64,000 nt of DNA from Streptomyces kaniharaensis. Lineage in GTDB: Bacteria > Actinomycetota > Actinomycetes > Streptomycetales > Streptomycetaceae. Shown here piece by piece: positions 29,599 to 40,800 of this stretch. How positions within the stretch are numbered: position 1 is the first letter of the stretch; every line of letters begins with the position of its first letter. The translations under genes were made by a program, and so were the position numbers. A model generated the notes under the pieces. The model did not search any database and was not told where the DNA came from. It saw nothing but the letters and a program-made list of their open reading frames with translations. The DNA lies in contig NZ_WBOF01000001.1 in NCBI RefSeq assembly GCF_009569385.1, positions 2,242,001-2,306,000 of the forward strand, read 5' to 3'.

Positions 29599-30783
29599 TC
29601 AGATCCGGTCGAGCACCGCCGACGGCAGCGGCGCGGCGCCGCGGAAGGCGGCGGCCCGGCGCAGCAGGTCGACCAGGCGGCGGTCCACCAGCTCCGGACG
29701 CTCCAGCATCACCAGGTGGCCGGCGCCCTCGACCAGGACCAGCTCCGCCCCCGGCAGCTGCTCGGCCATCGCCTCGCTGTGCACGGGCGGGGTCAGCAGG
29801 TCCTTGGTGCCGGCCAGCACCAGCACGGGCAGGCCGCGCAGGGCAGCCAGCGCGGCGGTCTTCTCGTGCGCGCCGAACACCGGGTAGAACTCGGCGACCA
29901 CGTCGATCGGGGTGGCGTCCAGAAGCTGCTCGGCGAACCGCACCACGCCCGGGTCGACGTCCCTTCCGCCGAAGGAGAACCTCCGGTAGAAGACGGACGT
30001 GACGTCCGAGCCGAACCGCCGGGTCGCCTCCACGAGCTCGACCTGACGGCCCAGCAGCCTCATCACCCCGGGCGCGGCCTTCCGGAACAGCTTGGCGCCC
30101 GCCGACGGCAGGCCCAGGCTGACCTGGTCCCAGTTCCCCGCGAGCGTGCCGACCAGCGCCACCCCGGCGACCCGCTCCCGGAACAGCTCCGGGTGCTGGT
30201 CGGCCAGCGCCATCAGCGTCATGCCGCCCATCGAATGGCCGACCAGCACCAACGGCCCGGTCGGCGCCACGGCGTCGATCACCGCCTTGAGGTCCCCGCC
30301 CAGCTGGTCGATGCTGGCCGGCTCGCCCGCCACGTACGACCGTGAGCGCTCGGAACGGCCGTGGCTGCGCTGGTCCCAGAAGACCAGCCGCATGCCCTCT
30401 CGCAGCGCCGTCCGCTGGAAGTGCCAGCTGTCCTGGTTCAGGCAGTACCCGTGGCAGAACACCACGGTCAGCGGCTCGGCCCCGGAGCCGTCACCGTCCG
30501 GCTCGGCCCAGCCGGTGCCGTCCAGCTCGACGTACAGCTCGCTGCCGTCCGGCGCGGCCACCGTCAGCGGGCGCCCGCGCAGCGAACCGTACGGAGCGCC
30601 GGCGTCCAGCTCGGCCCGGGCCCGGCGGCGGGTCGCCCGGCCGACCGTCAGCCGCTCTATCGCCACACCTGCCGCCGCCCCGGCCGCCAGCACACCGACC
30701 GAGATCCCGATGACGCCCGCCCGGCTCACACCGGACGCCGCCTTCGCGACCACCTCGACCGGGCCGTCGGCCGCCTCACTCAT
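29599..30783 (-). CDS. Alpha/beta hydrolase with N-terminal membrane segment
   Basis: A 394-residue hydrolase. The nucleophile elbow is GHSMGG (Ser), with an HG oxyanion region (VVFCHGYCLNQDSW) and a late His in EGAGHLVMLERPE. A hydrophobic segment at about 22-42 (GVIGISVGVLAAGAAAGVAI) may anchor it. The ATG overlaps the alr stop codon by 4 bases, so the two are translationally coupled. Substrate unknown; esterase or lipase-like activity is the safest reading. Confidence 0.88.
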   Translation of the reverse strand: MSEAADGPVEVVAKAASGVSRAGVIGISVGVLAAGAAAGVAIERLTVGRATRRRARAELDAGAPYGSLRGRPLTVAAPDGSELYVELDGTGWAEPDGDGSGAEPLTVVFCHGYCLNQDSWHFQRTALREGMRLVFWDQRSHGRSERSRSYVAGEPASIDQLGGDLKAVIDAVAPTGPLVLVGHSMGGMTLMALADQHPELFRERVAGVALVGTLAGNWDQVSLGLPSAGAKLFRKAAPGVMRLLGRQVELVEATRRFGSDVTSVFYRRFSFGGRDVDPGVVRFAEQLLDATPIDVVAEFYPVFGAHEKTAALAALRGLPVLVLAGTKDLLTPPVHSEAMAEQLPGAELVLVEGAGHLVMLERPELVDRRLVDLLRRAAAFRGAAPLPSAVLDRI

Positions 30784-31988
30784 GCGATCGCACCCGCGCC
30801 GGTGCCGATGGCGGTACCGCCGACGTAGCGGCGCGGCACCCGGGCGCCGATCCGCGTCACGATCTCGTACGCGATGGTGCCGCAGGCCCGGCCCCAGTCC
30901 TCGGCGGTCGGCTCGCCGCGCTCGCCGTTGCCGAACAGCAGCACCTCGTCACCGATCTCCGGGATGTCCCCGCCCAGGTCCACGACGAACTGGTCCATCG
31001 CCACCCGGCCGGCCACCGTGCGCCACTTGCCGCCGATCTGCACCGGGCCGGTGCCGCTCGCGTGCCGCGGAACGCCGTCGCCGTAACCGACCGGGACCAG
31101 CCCCAGCGTGGTCGGCCCGGGAGTGACGTAGTGGTGGCCGTAGCTGACGCCGTGCCCGCCCGGCACCTGCTTCACCAGCGCCAGCCGCGCCGCCAGCGCC
31201 ATCACCGGGCGCAGCCCGAAGTCGGCCGGCGAGCCCACCTCGGGCACCGGCGACAGCCCGTACGCGGCCAGGCCGGTGCGGACCATGTCGAAGTGCGAGT
31301 CCGGCAGCAGCAGCGTGGCCGGCGAGTTCGCCAGGTGACGGACCTCCGGGCGCAGCCCGGCCGCCTCGGCGTCCGCCAGCGCGCGCCGGTAGGAGTCCAG
31401 CTGGGCCTGGATCGACGGGTGCCCGGGCTCGTCCGCGGCGGCGAAGTGCGACCAGACGCCGACCACCCGGAGCAGCCCCTCCGCCTCGGCGCGGCGGGCG
31501 GCGGCGACGAGCTCCGGCCAGTCGTGCGGCTGGCAGCCGTTGCGGCCGAGTCCTGTGTCCGCCTTCAGGTGCACCCGGGCCGGGATGCCGGTCTCGCGGA
31601 CGGCCGGCAGCAGCTCGTCCAGCGCCCACCGGCCGCTGACCGAGATGTCCAGGTCCGAGAGCAGCGCCTCGCGCCACGGGCCGCCGGGCGTCCACAGCCA
31701 GCACAGGATGCGGGCCTGGTCCGGGCGGATGCCCCCGGCGCGCAGGGCCAGCGCCTCCTCGGGCGTCGCGCAGCCCAGCCAGCCGACCCCGTTCGCGACC
31801 GCCTCGCGGGCACACGCGATCGCGCCGTGGCCGTAGGCGTCCGCCTTGACCGCGAGCATCACCGCCGCGCTGCCGACGCGTTCGCGCAGCGCGGCGAGGT
31901 TGCCGCGCAGGGCGCCCAGATCGATGGTCGCCTCGGCCCGTACGCCGTCGGTGAGGGTGGCCGAGCCGGCCGTCTTCGCAGTTGTCAT
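30780..31988 (-). CDS. alr: Alanine racemase
   Basis: A 402-residue PLP enzyme that makes D-alanine for peptidoglycan. The PLP-lysine motif is AVKADAYGHG near the N-terminus and the catalytic Tyr is in GVSYGHHYVT. The barrel is followed by a beta domain (GRVAMDQFVVDLGG). The start is set at ATG 31988 after a GGGAG site; the open frame extends to 32186 without family similarity. It sits between nnrD and the coupled hydrolase. Confidence 0.95.
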   Translation of the reverse strand: MTTAKTAGSATLTDGVRAEATIDLGALRGNLAALRERVGSAAVMLAVKADAYGHGAIACAREAVANGVGWLGCATPEEALALRAGGIRPDQARILCWLWTPGGPWREALLSDLDISVSGRWALDELLPAVRETGIPARVHLKADTGLGRNGCQPHDWPELVAAARRAEAEGLLRVVGVWSHFAAADEPGHPSIQAQLDSYRRALADAEAAGLRPEVRHLANSPATLLLPDSHFDMVRTGLAAYGLSPVPEVGSPADFGLRPVMALAARLALVKQVPGGHGVSYGHHYVTPGPTTLGLVPVGYGDGVPRHASGTGPVQIGGKWRTVAGRVAMDQFVVDLGGDIPEIGDEVLLFGNGERGEPTAEDWGRACGTIAYEIVTRIGARVPRRYVGGTAIGTGAGAIA

Positions 31989-32134
31989 CAGGGTCAGTCT
32001 CCCAGACGCCTCGGAGTCCTCGCCGAACGGCCCGTCGGCGCGGCGTCCCGCGGCCGCCGCCCGCGCGCTGCCGCGACCTTCGCCGGACCGCCTTCCCCTG
32101 GTGTTGACGCCCGATTCGGCGCTCCCGGTTCCGG

Positions 32135-33610
32135 TTACCCCTCCCGTACGCCCCGCCACACCACGGGCAGTGCCTCGGCCACCCACGACGCCGTCACCGG
32201 CGCTCCCGGCTCGCCCGCCGCGTGGCGGCCCGCCAGCCCGTGCAAGTAGGCGGCGACCGACGCGGCGTCCAGCGCCGGCAGACCGGCGGCCAGCAGGGAG
32301 CCGGCCAGACCTGCCAGGACGTCGCCGCTGCCGGCGGTGGCCAGCCAGGAGGTGCCGGTCGGGTTGACCCGGACCGCGCCACCCGGGTCGGCGATCACCG
32401 TGGTGGAGCCCTTGAGCAGGACCGTCGCCCGGTACGCCGCCGCCAGCCGGCGCGCCGTGGCCAGCCGGGCCGCGGCCAGGTCGGCGGCCGCCGGCGGCGC
32501 GGTGCCGTCCGCGCCGGCGAGCAGCCGGGCGGCCTCGCCGGTGTGCGGGGTGAGCAGGGTGGGCGCCGTCCGGCCCGCCAGGGCACCCGGGCCGAGCCGG
32601 CCCAGCTCGGTCAGCCCGTCCGCGTCCACCAGCACCGGGACGTCGCTCGCCAGCGCCTCGGCCAGCGTCTGCCGCGCGCCCTCGCCGCCGCCGGGGCCGA
32701 CCACCCAGGCCTGCACCCGCCCGGCGCCGTGCGGCCCGCCCTCGGTGACCAGCGTCTCGGGGAAGCGCCGCACCACCTCCTCGGCCGCCGTACCGACGTA
32801 CCGGACGGCCCCCGCGCCGCCCCGCAGCGCCCCGGCGACGGCCAGCACCGCCGCACCCGGGTACGTCGCCGAGCCGGCCGCCACCCCGACGACGCCCCGC
32901 CGGTACTTGTCGCTCTCCACGTCCGGCACCGGCAGCAGCGCCGCCACGTCCGCGTGCTGCAGGGCCGTCACGTCCGGGGGCGGCAGCTCCAGCCCGATGC
33001 CGACGAGCTGGACGGCGCCCGCGTACGAGGCCCCGGGGTCGACCAGCAGGCCCGGCTTGTACGTGCCGAAGCAGACCGTGACGTCCGCGCGCAGCGCCGC
33101 CCCCGGTACCTCGCCGGTGTCGGCGTCCACCCCGCTGGGCAGGTCCACGGCCACCACGACGCCGCGCCGCGCGGCCTCCGCGTACGACCGGGCCCCGGCC
33201 CGCAGCCCGCCCCGGCCGCCGATGCCGACGATCCCGTCCAGCACCAGGTCCGCGCGCGAGAATTCGGCCAGACCGGTCTCCCGCTCCACCACCACGCGCC
33301 CGCGCGCCGACCGCACCGCGGCCAGCCCGCCCGCGTGCACCCGCTCGGGCGCGAGCAGCACCGCCGTCACCCGCGCCCCGCGCCGCGCGAGCGCCGCGCC
33401 GGCGTACAGGGCGTCACCCCCGTTGTCCCCACTGCCCGCCAGCACCACCACCCGGCTGCCGTACACCCGGCCCCGACGCCCCGTCAGCAGCCGCGCACAC
33501 GTCGCCGCCAGCCCGGCGGCCGCCCGCTGCATCAGCGTGCCCTCCGGCAGCCGTGCCATCAGCTCGGCCTCCGAGGCCCGGACGATTTCGACGCGATGGG
33601 CGTGGCGCAT
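32135..33610 (-). CDS. nnrD: Bifunctional NAD(P)HX epimerase/dehydratase
   Basis: A 491-residue fusion that repairs hydrated NADH and NADPH. The N-terminal YjeF_N epimerase domain (about 1-210) has LAGSGDNGGDALYAG. The C-terminal ADP-dependent dehydratase domain (about 225-491), of ribokinase fold, has LTPHTGEAARLL and the catalytic TAGSGDVLAGLAG. ATG 33610 follows a GGAGGAG ribosome site. It lies 146 bases upstream of alr on the same strand. In Streptomyces acpS usually lies just before this gene; it is not present here. Confidence 0.92.
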   Translation of the reverse strand: MRHAHRVEIVRASEAELMARLPEGTLMQRAAAGLAATCARLLTGRRGRVYGSRVVVLAGSGDNGGDALYAGAALARRGARVTAVLLAPERVHAGGLAAVRSARGRVVVERETGLAEFSRADLVLDGIVGIGGRGGLRAGARSYAEAARRGVVVAVDLPSGVDADTGEVPGAALRADVTVCFGTYKPGLLVDPGASYAGAVQLVGIGLELPPPDVTALQHADVAALLPVPDVESDKYRRGVVGVAAGSATYPGAAVLAVAGALRGGAGAVRYVGTAAEEVVRRFPETLVTEGGPHGAGRVQAWVVGPGGGEGARQTLAEALASDVPVLVDADGLTELGRLGPGALAGRTAPTLLTPHTGEAARLLAGADGTAPPAAADLAAARLATARRLAAAYRATVLLKGSTTVIADPGGAVRVNPTGTSWLATAGSGDVLAGLAGSLLAAGLPALDAASVAAYLHGLAGRHAAGEPGAPVTASWVAEALPVVWRGVREG

Positions 33611-33779
33611 GCGGGGACTCCTCCAGCAGTCGGCTACCCCGACGCTAGCCCGCGCCACCGCCCCACGGCAGGCCGGTCTGCGGCACACTTTCGAGTGACA
33701 ACCACTTCGATCCCCCACCGGCTCCGGTCTGTACGCCTACCTTGTGGCTCGGCACGGACCAGCAGGAGGGAGAAGGGCC

Positions 33780-34337
33780 ATGGTCGCCATGCCAGCTGTC
33801 GAGGGCCCGCGGGGCCAGGACAACCTCCTCCAGGCGTTCCTGGAGCTGGACACACCGCCTGGCTACAAGGCAGAGCTCGTCGAAGGGGAGATCGTCGTGG
33901 CACCACCGCCGGACGGAGAACACGAGACCGCGTTCTCGCTGCTCGCAAAGCAGTTCTTCCGCAAAGCCGCGATCGACCTCGACCTCTCCGGCAACAAGGG
34001 GTTGATCGTACCGACTGGGCGGTTCATCCCTGATGGCACCGTCAGCCCGGTCAACCACTTCCTGAATGCCGGTTCGTGGGCGGACGCCGCCGGCGTGTTG
34101 CTGGTCTTCGAAGTCACGTCCAGCAGTCCACGCCGCGACCGTGAGCAGAAGCGCCGTGGGTACGCCGCCGCCGGCATCCCCTGCTACCTGTTGGTCGACC
34201 GCAGCGACGGCAAGGTCACCCTGTTCACCAAGCCCGAGGGCGACGATTACACGGAGAAGGAGCCGGTCCCATTCGGCAAGCCGATCGACCTCCCCGCCCC
34301 GTTCTCCTTCACGCTCGACACGGCGCCCCTGCGGTAG
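33780..34337 (+). CDS. Uma2-family putative endonuclease
   Basis: A 185-residue PD-(D/E)xK-fold protein. The family core is visible: VEGEIVVAPPPDGEHE, IPDGTVSP (PD motif), VLLVFEVTSSSPRRD (ExT) and the following KRRGYAAAGIPCYLLVDR. Uma2/DUF820 proteins are numerous in actinobacteria and their cellular role is unclear. ATG 33780 has a strong AGGAGGGAG site upstream. It lies alone, divergent from nnrD and convergent with glmS, at the usual place of acpS. It could be a recent arrival, though its base composition is not strongly different. Confidence 0.85.
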   Translation: MVAMPAVEGPRGQDNLLQAFLELDTPPGYKAELVEGEIVVAPPPDGEHETAFSLLAKQFFRKAAIDLDLSGNKGLIVPTGRFIPDGTVSPVNHFLNAGSWADAAGVLLVFEVTSSSPRRDREQKRRGYAAAGIPCYLLVDRSDGKVTLFTKPEGDDYTEKEPVPFGKPIDLPAPFSFTLDTAPLR

Positions 34338-34362
34338 GACGCAGCCACCGCAGGGGCGCCGT
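34320..34362. terminator. Bidirectional terminator, Uma2 gene / glmS
   Basis: A 16-base-pair stem (34320-34335 with 34347-34362) begins inside the end of the Uma2 coding region and includes the start of its stop codon. It lies 18 bases from the glmS stop. Confidence 0.8.
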
Positions 34363-34379
34363 CGCCGACGAGCGCGGAC

Positions 34380-36236
<1,857 letters not shown>

Positions 36237-36335
36237 GCGTGCCAGCATAAGGGCGGGTCTGAGGCCGTCTTCCCCCCTTTCGCCAACAGCGCGTGACCGA
36301 CACCACAACCACCGTGAACGCCGCCACGGCTCACA

Positions 36336-37331
36336 ATGGACCATGTGCTGACCGAACTCTGTACGCGGGGCGCCGCCACGCCCGGTCCGTCGCCGTCCCC
36401 CTACGTGGACCTGAGCCGGGCCGAGTGGAGCGCGCTGCGCGAGCGTACGCCGCTGCCGCTGACCGCGGAGGAGGTGGAACGGCTGCGGGGCCTCGGCACC
36501 GCCCTCGACCTGGACGAGGTCCGCGACGTCTACCTGCCGCTGTCCCGGCTGCTCAACCTGTACATCCACGCCACGCACGAGCTGCGCGGCGCCCTGGGCA
36601 CCTTCCTGGACACGCCGGACACCGAGCGCACCCGCACCCCGTTCATCATCGGCGTGGCCGGTTCGGTCGCGGTCGGCAAGTCCACCACCGCCCGTCTGCT
36701 CCAGGCCCTGCTGGCCCGCTGGCCCGAGCACCCGCGGGTGGAGCTGGTCACCACGGACGGCTTCCTGCTGCCCAACGCCGAGCTGCGCCGTCGCGGCCTG
36801 ATGGCGCGCAAGGGCTTCCCCGAGTCGTACGACCGCCGGGCGCTGATGCGCTTCGTCGCCGACGTGAAGGCGGGCCGGGAGAGCGTCAGCGCCCCGGTGT
36901 ACTCGCACCTGGTGTACGACATCGTGCCCGACGAGCGGCTCACCGTGGAGCGCCCGGACATCCTGATCGTCGAGGGCCTGAACGTGCTCCAGCCGGCCCT
37001 GCCCGGCACCGACGGCCGGACCCGCCTCGCGGTGGCCGACTACTTCGACTTCTCGATCTACGTCGACGCGCGCACCGACGACATCGAGCACTGGTACCTG
37101 GACCGCTTCCGCAAGCTGCGTCAGACCGCCTTCCAGGACCCGAACTCCTACTTCCGCCGCTTCACCGAGGTGCCGGAGGAGGAGGCGATGGAGTACGGCC
37201 GTCAGGTCTGGCGCACCATCAACAAGCCGAACCTGCTGGAGAACGTCCTGCCGACCCGTGGCCGGGCCACGCTGATCCTGCAGAAGGGCCAGGACCACAA
37301 GGTGCGCCGGGCACTGCTCCGCAAGCTCTGA
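36336..37331 (+). CDS. coaA: Type I pantothenate kinase
   Basis: A 331-residue kinase that phosphorylates pantothenate, the first step of coenzyme A synthesis. The P-loop is [23 protein letters not shown] and the C-terminal [13 protein letters not shown] and SYFRRF segments are typical of the prokaryotic type I family. It diverges from glmS with a 99-base gap. No clear Shine-Dalgarno precedes the ATG. Its downstream terminator seems to have been split by the IS30 element. Confidence 0.93.
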   Translation: MDHVLTELCTRGAATPGPSPSPYVDLSRAEWSALRERTPLPLTAEEVERLRGLGTALDLDEVRDVYLPLSRLLNLYIHATHELRGALGTFLDTPDTERTRTPFIIGVAGSVAVGKSTTARLLQALLARWPEHPRVELVTTDGFLLPNAELRRRGLMARKGFPESYDRRALMRFVADVKAGRESVSAPVYSHLVYDIVPDERLTVERPDILIVEGLNVLQPALPGTDGRTRLAVADYFDFSIYVDARTDDIEHWYLDRFRKLRQTAFQDPNSYFRRFTEVPEEEAMEYGRQVWRTINKPNLLENVLPTRGRATLILQKGQDHKVRRALLRKL

Positions 37332-37371
37332 ACAGGCCTGAACGGAGCCCTCGACAGGACTCCGAGCACGC

Positions 37372-37397
37372 CGAAGGGCCCACGCCGGCAACTTGGG
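37372..37397 (+). terminator. Left half of a split coaA/glmM terminator
   Basis: CGAAGGGCCC (37372-37381) and the following CGCC and TTGGG blocks are the complement of 38698-38716 on the far side of the insertion element. Joined across the target site they would form one hairpin between the convergent genes coaA and glmM. Confidence 0.55.
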
Positions 37398-37403
37398 TTC
37401 TAG

Positions 37404-37418
37404 GAGTCGTTGCAACAC
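37404..37418 (+). repeat. IS30-family left terminal inverted repeat
   Basis: The sequence GAGTCGTTGCAACAC faces the right-end repeat with two mismatches at the outer positions. Confidence 0.8.
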
Positions 37419-37436
37419 CCCAGTTCAGGGGATGCA

Positions 37437-38660
37437 TTGGACTTCGAGATCCGCAAGGACCGGACGGCCCAGGGGCCTGTGAAGCTGCGCCGGGAACGGG
37501 AGGCATACTCCCGGCTCATGCAGCAGGGCTACACGAACACCGAGGCGTGCCGGATCGTCGGCATCGCCCGCCGGACCGGCCAGAAGTGGCGTCACGGCCG
37601 CGGAGCCGAGCAGCGGCAGAAGGCGGCACCACCGATTCGCATGGTGGTGCCGCCTTCCGGTGTCTCCCGGTATCTGAGCGAGGACGAGCGGATCCACATC
37701 GCCGACCGGCTGCGGGAGAAGGCCACCGTGCGGGCCATCGCCGCGGAGCTGGGCCGCAGTCCGTCCACCATCAGCCGGGAGATCCGCCGCAACCGCACCG
37801 AGGGCACTCGCGGGCAGTGGCACTACCGTCCGCACGCCGCCCAGGCCAGGGCGGACGCTCGCCGGCCCCGCCCCAAGGCCCGCAAGATCACCGAGAACCC
37901 CGAGCTGCACGCCGCCGTCCAGGCGATGCTGGACGAGCAGTGGAGCCCGGAGCAGATCTGCCACGCTCTACGTCGACAGTTCCCCGACCGGCCGGAGATG
38001 CACGTGGTCCACGAGACCGTCTACCAGGCGCTCTACGTCCAGGGCCGCGGCGAGCTGCGGCGCGAGCTCGCCGGTGCCCTGCGCTCAGGCCGGGCCCGCC
38101 GCAGGCCCCAGCGGCAGGCCAACTGCCGGCGTTCCCGCTTCACCGACCCGATGGTCATGATCAGCGAGCGCCCCGCCGAGGCCGAGGACTGGGCCGTCCC
38201 CGGCCACTGGGAGGGCGATCTGATCCTCGGCAAGGAGCACAAGTCCGCGATCGGCACCCTGGTCGAGCGTTCGACCCGCTACGTGATGCTGCTGCACCTG
38301 CCCGGCGACCACACCGCCGAGACCGTCCGCGACGCCCTAGTGGCCACCGCCCGGACACTCCCGGTCCAGCTGAAGCGGTCCCTGACCTGGGACCAGGGCA
38401 GCGAGATGGCCAGGCACGCGGAGTTCAGCCTGGCCACCGACATCCCGGTCTACTTCTGCGACCCGGCCAGTCCCTGGCAGCGCGGCTCCAACGAGAACAC
38501 GAACGGCCTGCTGCGGCAGTACTTCCCCAAGGGCACCGACCTGTCGGTCCACACGCCCGAGCACCTGGCCGCCGTCGCCGACCAGCTCAACCGCCGCCCA
38601 CGCAAAACGCTCGGCTGGGAAACCCCAGCCGAGCGTCTGGCTAAACTCCTCGCGGCCTAG
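37437..38660 (+). CDS. IS30-family transposase
   Basis: A 407-residue DDE transposase. The helix-turn-helix region (IAAELGRSPSTISREIRRN) is the IS30 signature. Catalytic acidic residues are expected in HWEGDLILG, LTWDQGSEM and the SNENTNGLLRQYFPKG block, all present and colinear. The frame is uninterrupted and of normal length. The start is taken as TTG 37437 after AGGGG; GTG 37479 is an alternative, and the TTG at 37410 lies inside the terminal repeat. The element is probably still mobile. Confidence 0.88.
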   Translation: MDFEIRKDRTAQGPVKLRREREAYSRLMQQGYTNTEACRIVGIARRTGQKWRHGRGAEQRQKAAPPIRMVVPPSGVSRYLSEDERIHIADRLREKATVRAIAAELGRSPSTISREIRRNRTEGTRGQWHYRPHAAQARADARRPRPKARKITENPELHAAVQAMLDEQWSPEQICHALRRQFPDRPEMHVVHETVYQALYVQGRGELRRELAGALRSGRARRRPQRQANCRRSRFTDPMVMISERPAEAEDWAVPGHWEGDLILGKEHKSAIGTLVERSTRYVMLLHLPGDHTAETVRDALVATARTLPVQLKRSLTWDQGSEMARHAEFSLATDIPVYFCDPASPWQRGSNENTNGLLRQYFPKGTDLSVHTPEHLAAVADQLNRRPRKTLGWETPAERLAKLLAA

Positions 38661-38672
38661 ACAACCGACCAC

Positions 38673-38687
38673 GTGTTGCAACGACCA
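38673..38687 (-). repeat. IS30-family right terminal inverted repeat
   Basis: Read on the minus strand this is TGGTCGTTGCAACAC, which matches the left repeat at 13 of 15 positions and is followed by CTAG. Confidence 0.8.
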
Positions 38688-38697
38688 CTAGAAACCG

Positions 38698-38716
38698 CCC
38701 AAGGCGGGGCCCTTCG
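38698..38716 (-). terminator. Right half of a split coaA/glmM terminator
   Basis: CCCAAGGCGGGGCCCTTCG is complementary, with bulges, to 37372-37397. It lies 11 bases after the glmM stop codon. On its own it can still form a small CCGCC/GGCGG hairpin (38695-38707). Confidence 0.55.
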
Positions 38717-38726
38717 TCCGTTGTGC

Positions 38727-40091
38727 TCAGCCCAGGTACGTCCGGACGGCCTCGGCCAGCCGCTCGGCGACGGCCTTCGCCTGGACCTGGTCCGCGGCCT
38801 CGACCATGACGCGCACCAGCGGCTCGGTGCCCGACGGGCGCAGCAGCACCCGGCCGGTGGAGCCCAGCTCGGCCTCGGCCTCGGCGACCGCCGCGGCCAG
38901 CTCGGCGCAGCTCTTCACCCGGCTCTTGTCGACGCCCTTGACATTGATCAGCAGCTGCGGCAGCCGGGTCATCACGGTGGCCAGGTCGGCCAGCGGCTGC
39001 TTGGTGGCAGCTAGCCGGGCGCCCAGCATCAGGCCGGTCAGGGTGCCGTCACCGGTGGTGGCGTGGTCGAGCAGGATGACGTGGCCGGACTGCTCGCCGC
39101 CCAGCGCGAAGCCCTGCTCCTTCATCGCCTCCAGCACGTAGCGGTCGCCGACGGCGGTCTCCACCAGGTCGATGCCCTCGCGCTCCATCGCCAGCTTGAA
39201 GCCGAGGTTGGACATCACGGTGGCGACCGCGGTGTTGCGGCGCAGGGTGCCGGCCTCCCTCATGGCGACGGCGAGGATGGCGATGATCTGGTCGCCGTCC
39301 ACCTCGTTGCCGTCGGCGTCGGCGGCCAGGCAGCGGTCGGCGTCGCCGTCGAGGGCGATGCCGAGGTCGGCCTGGTGCTCCGTCATCGCGGCGCGCAGCC
39401 GGTCCAGGTGGGTGGAGCCGACCCCGTCGTTGATGTTGAGGCCGGTGGGCTCCGTCCCCAGGGTGTGGACGACCTCGGCGCCGGCCCGGGCGAAGGCCTC
39501 GGGGGCGACGTAGGCGGCGGCGCCGTGGGCGCCGTCGATGACCACCTTGATGCCGTCCAGACGGTTGGGCAGCACGCCGATCAGGTGGGCGACGTAACGG
39601 TCGAAGCCCTCGGTGTACTCGCGCACCCGGCCGACGGCCGCACCGGTCGGACGGTTCCAGTTCTCGCCGCCGAGCGTGTGGGTCCGGTAGTGGGCCTCGA
39701 TAGCGTCCTCGATCGTGTCGTCCAGCTTGTGGCCGCCGCGGGCGAGGAACTTGATGCCGTTGTCGGGCATCGCGTTGTGGCTGGCGGAGAGCATCACGCC
39801 GAAGTCGGCGCCGAGCGCCCCGGTGAGGTAGGCCACGGCCGGGGTGGGCAGCACCCCGACGCGGAGCACGTCGACCCCGGCACTGGCCAGGCCCGCGATG
39901 ACCGCGGCCTCCAGGAACTCGCCCGACGCGCGCGGGTCCCGGCCGACCACCGCGACCGGCCGGTGGCCGTCGTGGGCGCCGGCCTCACCGAGCACGTGGG
40001 CCGCCGCGACCGACAGGCCGAGCGCGAGCTCCGCCGTCAGGCCCTCGTTGGCCACCCCGCGCACGCCGTCCGTACCGAAGAGTCGTCCCAC
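38727..40091 (-). CDS. glmM: Phosphoglucosamine mutase
   Basis: A 454-residue mutase that converts glucosamine-6-phosphate to glucosamine-1-phosphate. The phosphoserine loop is [12 protein letters not shown], the metal loop DGDADR and the sugar-binding GGEQSGH, and the C-terminal phosphate site is [11 protein letters not shown]. The start is set at GTG 40091 ([11 protein letters not shown] is the family N-terminus), 9 bases after GGAGG. It lies downstream of rpsI, separated by a terminator, and works directly after GlmS. Confidence 0.95.
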   Translation of the reverse strand: MGRLFGTDGVRGVANEGLTAELALGLSVAAAHVLGEAGAHDGHRPVAVVGRDPRASGEFLEAAVIAGLASAGVDVLRVGVLPTPAVAYLTGALGADFGVMLSASHNAMPDNGIKFLARGGHKLDDTIEDAIEAHYRTHTLGGENWNRPTGAAVGRVREYTEGFDRYVAHLIGVLPNRLDGIKVVIDGAHGAAAYVAPEAFARAGAEVVHTLGTEPTGLNINDGVGSTHLDRLRAAMTEHQADLGIALDGDADRCLAADADGNEVDGDQIIAILAVAMREAGTLRRNTAVATVMSNLGFKLAMEREGIDLVETAVGDRYVLEAMKEQGFALGGEQSGHVILLDHATTGDGTLTGLMLGARLAATKQPLADLATVMTRLPQLLINVKGVDKSRVKSCAELAAAVAEAEAELGSTGRVLLRPSGTEPLVRVMVEAADQVQAKAVAERLAEAVRTYLG

Positions 40092-40160
40092 TGTCCCGTC
40101 CTCCATCAACCGTCCCGGAAGTCCACTCGATCCCCGGCCGCCGCACAGTAGCCGGGGAAC

Positions 40161-40197
40161 ACGTCGCCCCGGAGTACACGTGGTACTCCGGGGCGAC
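40161..40197 (-). terminator. Terminator after rpsI
   Basis: A perfect 16-base-pair stem (40161-40176 with 40182-40197) with a 5-base loop lies 58 bases beyond the rpsI stop codon and before glmM. Confidence 0.8.
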
Positions 40198-40254
40198 GGT
40201 TGCGCAACCAGGGGAGCGGCGCCGCCAGGCGGTACGCAACCCCCTGGGACGCGA

Positions 40255-40755
40255 TTAGCGCTTGCTGTACTGCGGCGCCTTGCGGGCCTTCTTCAGACCG
40301 GCCTTCTTGCGCTCGACGGCGCGGGCGTCACGGGTCAGGAAGCCGGCCTTCTTCAGCGCGCCGCGGTTGTTGTCCACGTCGGCCTCGTTCAGGGCACGGG
40401 CCACGCCGAGGCGCAGCGCGTAGGCCTGGCCGGACACGCCACCGCCGGTGATGCGGGCGACGACGTCGTAACGGCCGTCCAGCTCAAGGAGCTTGAAGGG
40501 CTCGTTCACGGTCTGCTGGTGCACCTTGTTGGGGAAGTAGTTCTCCAGGGTGCGACCGTTGATCTTCCACTGGCCGGTGCCGGGGACGATGCGCACGCGG
40601 GCGATCGCCTCCTTGCGACGGCCGAGGCCGGCGCCCGGGATGGCCTCGCCGAAGCGGCCGGCCAGCGACTCGGAGGTGTAGCTCTCCTCGGAGGTGTACT
40701 CGCCCTCGACGTTCTCGTCGAAGTCGACCTCAAGGGTTTCAGTGGTCTCGGCCAC
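40255..40755 (-). CDS. rpsI: 30S ribosomal protein S9
   Basis: A 166-residue S9. The conserved core begins near residue 45 ([17 protein letters not shown]) and ends in the basic KAPQYSKR tail that reaches the P-site tRNA. The acidic N-terminal extension of about 40 residues ([17 protein letters not shown]) is typical of actinobacteria. It starts at GTG 40755. It is the second gene of the rplM-rpsI pair, 45 bases after rplM. Confidence 0.95.
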   Translation of the reverse strand: MAETTETLEVDFDENVEGEYTSEESYTSESLAGRFGEAIPGAGLGRRKEAIARVRIVPGTGQWKINGRTLENYFPNKVHQQTVNEPFKLLELDGRYDVVARITGGGVSGQAYALRLGVARALNEADVDNNRGALKKAGFLTRDARAVERKKAGLKKARKAPQYSKR

Positions 40756-40800
40756 GGTGTTCCTCAGCTCTTTTCAGTGTTGGGGGGCTTGGTGGCCGAA

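Larger units (their letters stand above)
37404..38687 (+). mobile_element. Complete IS30-family insertion sequence
   Basis: An element of about 1,284 bases with one intact transposase. The imperfect terminal inverted repeats are 15 bases (37404-37418 and 38673-38687, 13 identical). Both ends are flanked by CTAG (37400-37403 and 38688-38691), which looks like the target duplication; a shorter TA duplication is equally consistent because the site is TTCTAGAA. The target lies in the gap between coaA and glmM. Confidence 0.88.

Noticed and set aside
36237..37418. Upstream extension of the glmS frame antisense to coaA (1012 residues in total)
   Set aside because: GlmS must begin with Cys after Met at 36236. 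The extension has no similarity and is the shadow of coaA in GC-rich DNA.
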